From assembly GCA_013400155.1 (NCBI GenBank), contig VXBM01000279.1, positions 800,319-864,318 of the forward strand: a stretch of DNA of 64,000 nt, read 5' to 3'. Under the pieces are notes generated by a model. That model was not told the origin of the DNA. It worked only from the letters and a program-made list of their open reading frames with translations, and did no database searches. A program made the translations under genes and the position numbers. Positions 56,887-64,000 of this stretch are shown piece after piece. Position 1 is the stretch's first letter; each line of letters begins with the position of its first letter. Source of the stretch: Helopsaltes ochotensis (taxonomy: Eukaryota; Chordata; Aves; Passeriformes; Locustellidae).

Positions 56887-59800
56887 GTAATTAGCGCTGA
56901 AAGTTCATTGCATGTCTATTTAACCTCACTTTGAGGTGAAATATAAAGTCTGCAGTGTGTTTGTATGCTTCAGAGGGCACCGATGTCTATTTTCAAGATA
57001 GGCCTAAGGGGTGAAGCTCGGGTAGCTTGTGAACTTTTCTAGGCAAGGCTGAGCTCCAGAGCAAGCCTATATTCCTGCCAAAGTGCACACTGTTGCTCAA
57101 GTGCCTCTTGTTTCTCCTTTGCCCATGGGTTTTGTGACTGTTATGTCTTCCTACATAATACTTACCCTTTGTCTGCAGTCACAATTGTTAGGAGGGACGC
57201 TGGCCTGCCAACAATACTTTTGATGGCATAGGATGCTCTTAAATTAAGTGTTAGTATTTTCAAGAACACAGAGTGTGCTCTGGTTTCTAGGCCTCCAGCT
57301 ATCCCCCATCACTCCCTTTATTCATCCTTTCATCAGAAAACTGGAAGGTTTTTTTAGTAATACACTAGAAATAGAAGAAAAAAAAAGGGAACCTGAAAGT
57401 CTAGCAATACAATTATATGATGGAGCTTGCAAGGTTCAGTGAATTTGAAACTTGGACTTGAAATGTGCCTTCCCCTGCAAATAACAAAAATTGATTAGGT
57501 ATTACGTATTTCCATATAGACAGATGGTCACCCTCTCCTAAAAGCCAAGTATGAGACAGTTGTGAGCTGAAACATGGCTATGGTATCCAACATCTGGTAA
57601 AATTGTGAGCAGTAATGTAGTGATATTTTATTGTTTAATTTTCTTTATTGGGTTGTTTTCTACATATGGAGTGATTCCCTTCTCAATTCTTATTTTCATC
57701 TCTTCTTGAAATACGTGCTGTGGGAAATGGAATGTTTTAGTTTTGCTCTCCAGTATTGTGAGGAAAATTGTTCTTACCCCCCAAAAATAGTGGAGCTTTC
57801 CTTTTTAAAACCTTCATACTGCTTTTTTATACCTACACCTATAACACAGCTTGCAATCTTAGTTAAAAACATTCTATTGCATTGCACTGATCTACTGCCC
57901 ATCATAGACTATATATACATAACTCTGGAATGTTAAATAGAGCTAAATAAAAAACCAGCCTCAGGGACTGTATAGCCCAAATACACAGCAAAAGGAAAAA
58001 AACCCAAAGAGTAGACCACAGTAGTCAATGTAATAATCAACAACCTAGCACAGAGACCATGGCTTGTGGCAGTTGCCCTAGCAAGGAAAGTTTTATGAAG
58101 TAATCTGAATGCAGTAATTGAGAAAATTTTAAGTTGCTACCTTCTGGTCACCTGCCATACACACAAGTGTGGTAATTTCAAACACAGTGGGTGTGTGATA
58201 CAAACTGTCAGTGTGAGCCTGTCAGCCCCTTGGTGCTGTTCAGAAAAATAGGTCAGTCAGGTAGGTCGAATATGAGAAGTCTTGGAAGAGAAAAGTAGTC
58301 ATCAAGACTGGATGCTCTGTAGCATACAGAAGCAGCAGCATGGATAGATTGCAAGATGAGATTCCAAACTGATGGTCTAGAAGAGCAGATTTTGCAGGTG
58401 TGCTCTGCATGGACACGAGCAGATGGGAAAGGGGGCATGGCTGTGCCTCTCTGAGCCAGGGAGGAGGAAGTTGCAGAAACAGAGGCACGGAAATGAAATC
58501 CTCTCACTCCAGTCCTGACCACACACTTACAAATGCCTAGTCAGATTTTCATGGCTTAAAGTGCAGACTTCATCTATCTCAGTAATCTTTCATGGATTAA
58601 ACCACTGTCACCAGAGACAATTAAGGCCAAGATGAGCTCACAATGTTGGAGTCACACTTTACTGTTAAATCGTGAACAAGTTGAGATTTCATAGTGGGAT
58701 ATTTTGGACTTTGCTCTTAATCTTAAGAAATTCACAAAGAAAATCTCTCTTGAAAAATGTAAATTATGCACATTATCTACATTCTTCTGCAAAGCAAATT
58801 GCAAAGTTTATGCTAGCTTTCTCTGTTACAGACTTTGTTTTCCCCAGAAGAGACAAATTTTCCTGAACAAAGTTCTAGCGACAGAGTGGGTTTGGGGCTC
58901 CCCTAGAATGAGAGAATTGATTTCACGTTGCACTTGTCCCATAAAAGTTCACCAACTGCTGTGCTGTAGGGCAGCACATATGGTAGGAAGGAAAAGAGCT
59001 CTCCCTCTGTTCGCTCATTGAAGCTGCACAATCTGTGAAAAAAAAATGCTTTGGGAATGAAAACCGAAGAATAAAAGAAAATTTGATGTTAAGTACAACT
59101 TCTGATTAAATTCCTGTTTTCATGTTTTTATTTGGGTAATTTTGTCAGCTCCCACATGATGTGCATATTGCATTCAACTACCAACAGAGCTTTTCATTGT
59201 CATGCAAAGAAGTTGGAAGTAAATTATAGAACTCTGACAATGTGCTTTTTTTCTTTATCCCAGTGGCATCAACCTACTTTACTACCTCTAAAGTCAAAAA
59301 TGCACCACAGTTAATACAGAATTTCATATTCATACATAAAATTGGTTTAAAAAAAGCTGCTTTTTCTTTTTTCTTTTTTTTTATTATGCTCTGCTAAGGT
59401 CATGGCTTTAAAACAAACACCTGTCTAAAAATCTCCTTTGACCTAATATTTCCAGTGATGCATTTTTGAATTCTATCTCAGATTATTGACCTGGATAAAG
59501 TATAAAACAGGTGTTAGAAGCTGAAAGTTAAGACTTTACTTCATGGTACCCCTATGCCAAAATCTTGAATATATATCTTGGAACAGCAACTACTCCCATC
59601 ATTGCCACATCAGTCTTAAAGGGACATAATATCAGTCTGTCTTCTAATGAATATTGGAACATGTTAAATCAAGAGGCAGTATGAAAGCTTGATGTTAAGC
59701 TCAGTTTAGCTTCAACTGCTAGTTACTTTGCATTGGCTTCCAAAGCACTTAAAATATTTGGAACAGGAACAAAAAAAATCAGTAAAACTTGGTAGGAATT

Positions 59801-61997
59801 CAATGAGAGAGGGAAATTCAGCACACATCTCTTCTAATTGATGCTCTCACAGATCAGGCATTCAAGCATATCTTTGGACTTTTCTAAATTTCTGGCAACC
59901 ACCACTTTGAGACATGAGCTTGCATATATGAAATGATCAGATGAAATGAAAAGACATGGCACAATCTAGTGCCCCTTTCCTGAGCGTATTTGATGTTTTC
60001 ATTTGAAAAACATCAGTGCCTAAAACTCTCAAGAATTTCTATCTAATTAAATATATCATTCTAAAGTCTCGACTGAATGGCCTTATTAAGTACGGTTAGT
60101 CACTTAAAAAAAAAAAAAAAAGCATTTTTTAAACAAACTTGTGAAGGAAATTAAGGAACTCCCCAAGGAAAGGAATGGTTTTGCAATTTTCCACACTGTT
60201 AATTAACTATGGTTTTAATATTACAACAATGTCTTGGGGAGGGTCCAGCAGAGCTGGGGAATTCTCCATATTAAGCAGTTAAAGCTGTCCCATCCCAGCT
60301 GCATGAAGGACAGATAGCAGAAACCAATATTGGAAGGAAAAGGAAGTACTGCTATCTCCTTTTAAATGCAACGGACTGGGGGAGGGAGGCTAAATGTCTG
60401 GCCAAAGGTCAGATGGGTGGACTTTAGTTAGTCAGAAATAGAAGCACGATGGCTGAACCATCGAGTCCCAAGGCCATCACTGCTCTCTTATAAACCTGAT
60501 TGCAGCTAAGGTGCTTGTTTGTTACATCAAAAACCTAGAAAGGTTGATTCAGATAAGAATTCATTCTTCTGAGAGCTTATCTCAGCCTAACTCAAACTCT
60601 CTGACTCCTCTGAGCCTGCAAACTCTTGCAAGAACTTTTTAAAAATTGTGTTTCCGTATTTTAAAATCCAGTAGGAAGCAAGCTAAAAGAGATGAAAATT
60701 AAAGATAATGTGAAGTGAATAAACTAAATTTCAAATCCTAATATGATTTGATCTGGCAGATTTTGGTGAAAGTCACTGTGGTTTCATTTATTTTACTTCC
60801 CCCCTTGCACTGGAAAGAAATTGAGCACTTCCCTTGCCCCTCCTTGGTGAGCTGCTGCCCTCCTTGACTTGTACAGTGCTGTTGTCCAAGATGTCTTGAT
60901 GGGATGTGGGAGGAAAGGTTCCTTCACCCAGTAAAGTCTCAGCATCAGGCCAGCATGCACTAGGGATCACATCCTACTGCAGGATGCAGCGATCAGAGGT
61001 GTGATTTGCTGAACCTGTTTTGTGCTGTTCCAGCACAAAGCAGAAGTCATGCTCTGCTCATTGCTGGGTTTGAGCTTAACTTTCCTACCTTGTCTCAAAA
61101 CATCCTCACTCCTCTTGCTAGGCATGAGAAATGCCATAACAAGGTCTGGAACATAGTTCTAAGGCAGACTGCTATTCTGAAGGGACAGAATCTCATTTAT
61201 GAGAGAGAGATGCACAGATGAGTTGGCGTGTTTAAGTGCAGCATCTGCTGAAAGAGGCCATCCAATACGAGCCATTTACTTGCCATTGCTGTTATTCATT
61301 TTCAGCTGAACTGCTCCTGGCAGAACTTCCCTAATGGATGTAGCATGACTGCACTGCATTCCTTCACTCCCAGACAAACTACGGGAAGACCTGGATATCA
61401 CTCTCTGATTTTTGGGTAACATTAGCTCAGTCCAGTTGTCCAGTTCTTATAGACCTCTCCTCTTCAAATGCTGGATTGTTACCAATTGCATCATATTTAG
61501 TGGTAGCTAGTGGAAGGCTGTGAGTTTTCCTGGGTGGGGATGGGACTCTCAGGTAGTTTTGTCTGCAAATCTCTCTTAGGGGAAGCGTCTTGGTCAGATA
61601 TGGTTTCTGTATGTGCAGAACAAGAATCTTTATTCACAAAGCCTCTGGGAATATTGAATTGAGATGTGCTCTAATGACTGCTTTTTCTTTACTATCCTTA
61701 CTGAGCACTGGCCTTGAAAATAACCTTAAACTGCTTCCTTGCCTTTTCTGGCATTTAAATGCCAAGATCTCCTTTGATTATCACTGAAATACATTATTTA
61801 CTTGACAATTGTGTTTCTGGGTACAGACTTACGGGATGTTAAATGCTCTTTTTCTGTGGTCAAGGCCCCATGGCTTATTGTAACACAAGTACATTTAAAT
61901 TAATAAAACCGTAAATTCGTGCCATGACCCTGTATAAATACTGTTTGGAGGTTGTGACAGACTGGATTGCTAATGGCTAATGACTCAAATCAGTTGT

Positions 61998-62115
61998 TCT
62001 TTCTTTCTTTCTTTCTTTCTTTCTTTTCTTTCTTTCTTTCTTTCTTCCTTCTCTCCTTTTCTTTCTCTTTCTTTATCTTTCTTTCTTTTTCTTCCTCTTT
62101 CTTTTTCTTTTCTCC
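61998..62115. repeat. CTTT-type microsatellite / polypyrimidine tract
   Basis: Repeated TTTC units with TCC interruptions over about 115 bp, all pyrimidine on the plus strand except for isolated A. Length is likely polymorphic. Confidence 0.95.
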
Positions 62116-64000
62116 TTATACATTTTCTTAAGGAATATTTTTATGCTTTCATACTACAATATTGCTATATATTATAATGACCAAAATGGTTACATACTTG
62201 CTTTCCATTGCAACCAAATTGTTCTAAAATAAACCTTACATATAAATATATATATTTTTTAAAACCCATAAATCATTTAGAGTCGTTTCACTCTAATCTG
62301 CCCCAAGGTAACTATTAACGAGAGCCTGAGTTACCCTCACCTTCTGGTGATTGTTTAAAGGGGACACAGGTGACTGTTTAAAGGGAAATACAACACTCTT
62401 TGGCAATGATGTAACTGCTGCAGAACCTTTCTTCCCTCTATCACATTTTCATTTTTTATATGTAAAATAAAAGTAATATTTTTGTGTTTAAATAATATTC
62501 TTTGCATTCTTTGCATCAAACAGATGTTAGCCATTATACTATTTGCATATCTCATTCTTCTGATGTATCTCTTGAAGAGCAAGCAAGGTTATTCACAGAC
62601 AATTAAGTAGTCAAGGACTAGAGTTTGCCTTAAAAAAGAGATTCATTTTGCTTAATAAGTTGCTGTTAGACAGATGCTTCCTGAATCAATGAATAATCCC
62701 TTTGATTTTTTTCATTGCTGCAGTGAAAGCTGAAGCTCATCAGCCATTAATAAGTCGTAGACCCACAGAGATCTGCTCTACTAAAATGTCTACAACTGGA
62801 GTGTGATCTTCCTAAGGGGTGCTCTGCCCACAGCTATGTATTATCCTAATCCAAGAGAGAAGCTCCTTCTTCTGGCCCCTGATCTAATAGTTGTCAGATG
62901 ACACAGAAAGTTGGTCTTTGAAATCACGTCTTGGCACGAACTATGAATCACATGTCTTGTATGAACTATGAAAGTATTTTTATTGCTGTTGGGGAGTTCA
63001 TTATGTCTTTATCAGCAGCAATAATTGCTTATTAAATGTTGCTCCAGCTTCTATTTATTTTTTCAGGATTTACTTCAGAAATAGAAAGCTAGGCTAACAA
63101 GAAGGCAGCATAATTATGTGAAAGTAAATTCCAGCTTAACAAATCATTGAAATACTAAAATGGAGCAAGGTGCCTTAACAAGTTACAACATGGAAATGCA
63201 GCACAAAATTTCATATTTAGGTAACAGTAGTGAAGTATGTTTGTGTTGTTCTCTGAATGTGTTTCAAGTATCTATAAAAACCCAAAGTGGTCTTGAATGT
63301 TCTTACTTATCCTCCTAAATGTACTGAGAAATACAGTGCTGAAGCAAGGAGGGGTTTTTGTGCAGGAAGTATGACCACCAGCCATTAATTCCACCTTACT
63401 CACTATTGCCCAAGACCTTGCTTGCTTTGTGTACCCCTCTTTGTGCCCATGCCCACCCAGTCTGCATCTTAACATGACAGTGTACAGGGAAAACATGGTA
63501 TAGGGTCTGGGAAATCAACCCTTGAGAGCAGGAAATACTTTCAGCCTGAGAAGGAAGTGCCTAGGAGCTGGATGCAAAGAGAGCTCTGGTCCTCAATTGC
63601 CCATGCTTGACCCTGCTCTGAATCTCTGATTCTTTTGGCAAAGTTTTCCTCTCACCCTGCCCTAACTTCATACTTGTTCATCTCACAGGGAGAGCCCCGT
63701 GAGATGAATCCCATGCTTTCCTTGGCTGTTTCCAGGCTCAAGCTGAAAACTGAAAGCGAAAGTCAACATATCCAACACAGCTCTGTGCAAGTGAACCCTT
63801 GCCACTTCAGTGGCTGCAGCAGTCCTGGGGATTCCCATGAGTACTCTTTCTTGGTGCTCCTCTTCTTGATATCTCAATTGTCTGGGGGGAAAGCTGCTCT
63901 TAATTTACCCATTTGTTTCACTTTAGTTCACCCAGTAGCTCTCAGCAGCTCTCAGACAGCTGTGCTGTATGTGAGGGGATAGAAGATCTTGATGTATTTA

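Larger units (their letters stand above)
55811..64000. other. Intergenic DNA, distal part
   Basis: About 8 kb. It contains an exon-like open frame at 56,544-56,886, an A17 run at about 60,105-60,121 and a CTTT microsatellite at about 61,998-62,115. No recognisable gene up to the window edge. Confidence 0.65.

Noticed and set aside
61980..62177. Ser/Phe/Leu-rich frame
   Set aside because: Translation of the CTTT microsatellite.

Overview
This looks like vertebrate nuclear DNA, most likely from a bird. It has long AT-rich introns with GT-AG exons, several CR1 LINE tails carrying the avian-type ATTCTATG-like 3' repeat, and G/T-rich low-complexity blocks. No bacterial or viral gene organisation is visible. 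Most short open reading frames in the window are chance frames in introns and intergenic DNA.

Left part (1 to about 37,430, plus strand): the 3' two-thirds of EPB41L2, which encodes protein 4.1G, a FERM-domain membrane-cytoskeleton adaptor. I resolve 13 constitutive-looking coding exons. Joined, they keep one frame for 697 codons, from the middle of the FERM domain (F2 lobe, F3 lobe, FERM-adjacent segment) through the U2 region, the spectrin-actin-binding region, the acidic U3 region and the 4.1 C-terminal domain, ending in the stop at 32,108-32,110. The 3' UTR is split by a 4-kb intron and ends near 37,430. The 5' exons lie outside the window.

Alternative exons: a large stop-free phase 0-0 exon at 12,770-13,402 encodes the long hydrophobic segment known from the paralogues 4.1B and 4.1N. 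Three other phase 0-0 exon candidates (15,342-15,374; 22,777-22,914; 23,906-23,959) are weaker. The 63-bp exon at 15,606-15,668 is the counterpart of the regulated exon 16 of 4.1R and is followed by four TGCATG (RBFOX) motifs within 135 nt. A GC-rich island at 22.5-23.15 kb inside an AT-rich intron overlaps one exon candidate and carries a full CTCF core motif. A 40-bp near-perfect hairpin lies about 0.6 kb upstream of that exon candidate.

Right part: SMLR1 (small leucine-rich protein 1), two coding exons on the minus strand (45,558-45,420 and 42,027-41,873), predicted 97 aa, one transmembrane helix. It converges tail-to-tail on EPB41L2, as I recall for mammals. From 45.6 kb to the end I see no confident gene, only an old CR1 copy at about 54.7-55.8 kb, a CR1 tail near 50.1 kb, a CTTT microsatellite at 62 kb and one exon-like open frame at 56.5 kb.

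All family assignments come from reading the translated exons against remembered family sequences; no database search was run.
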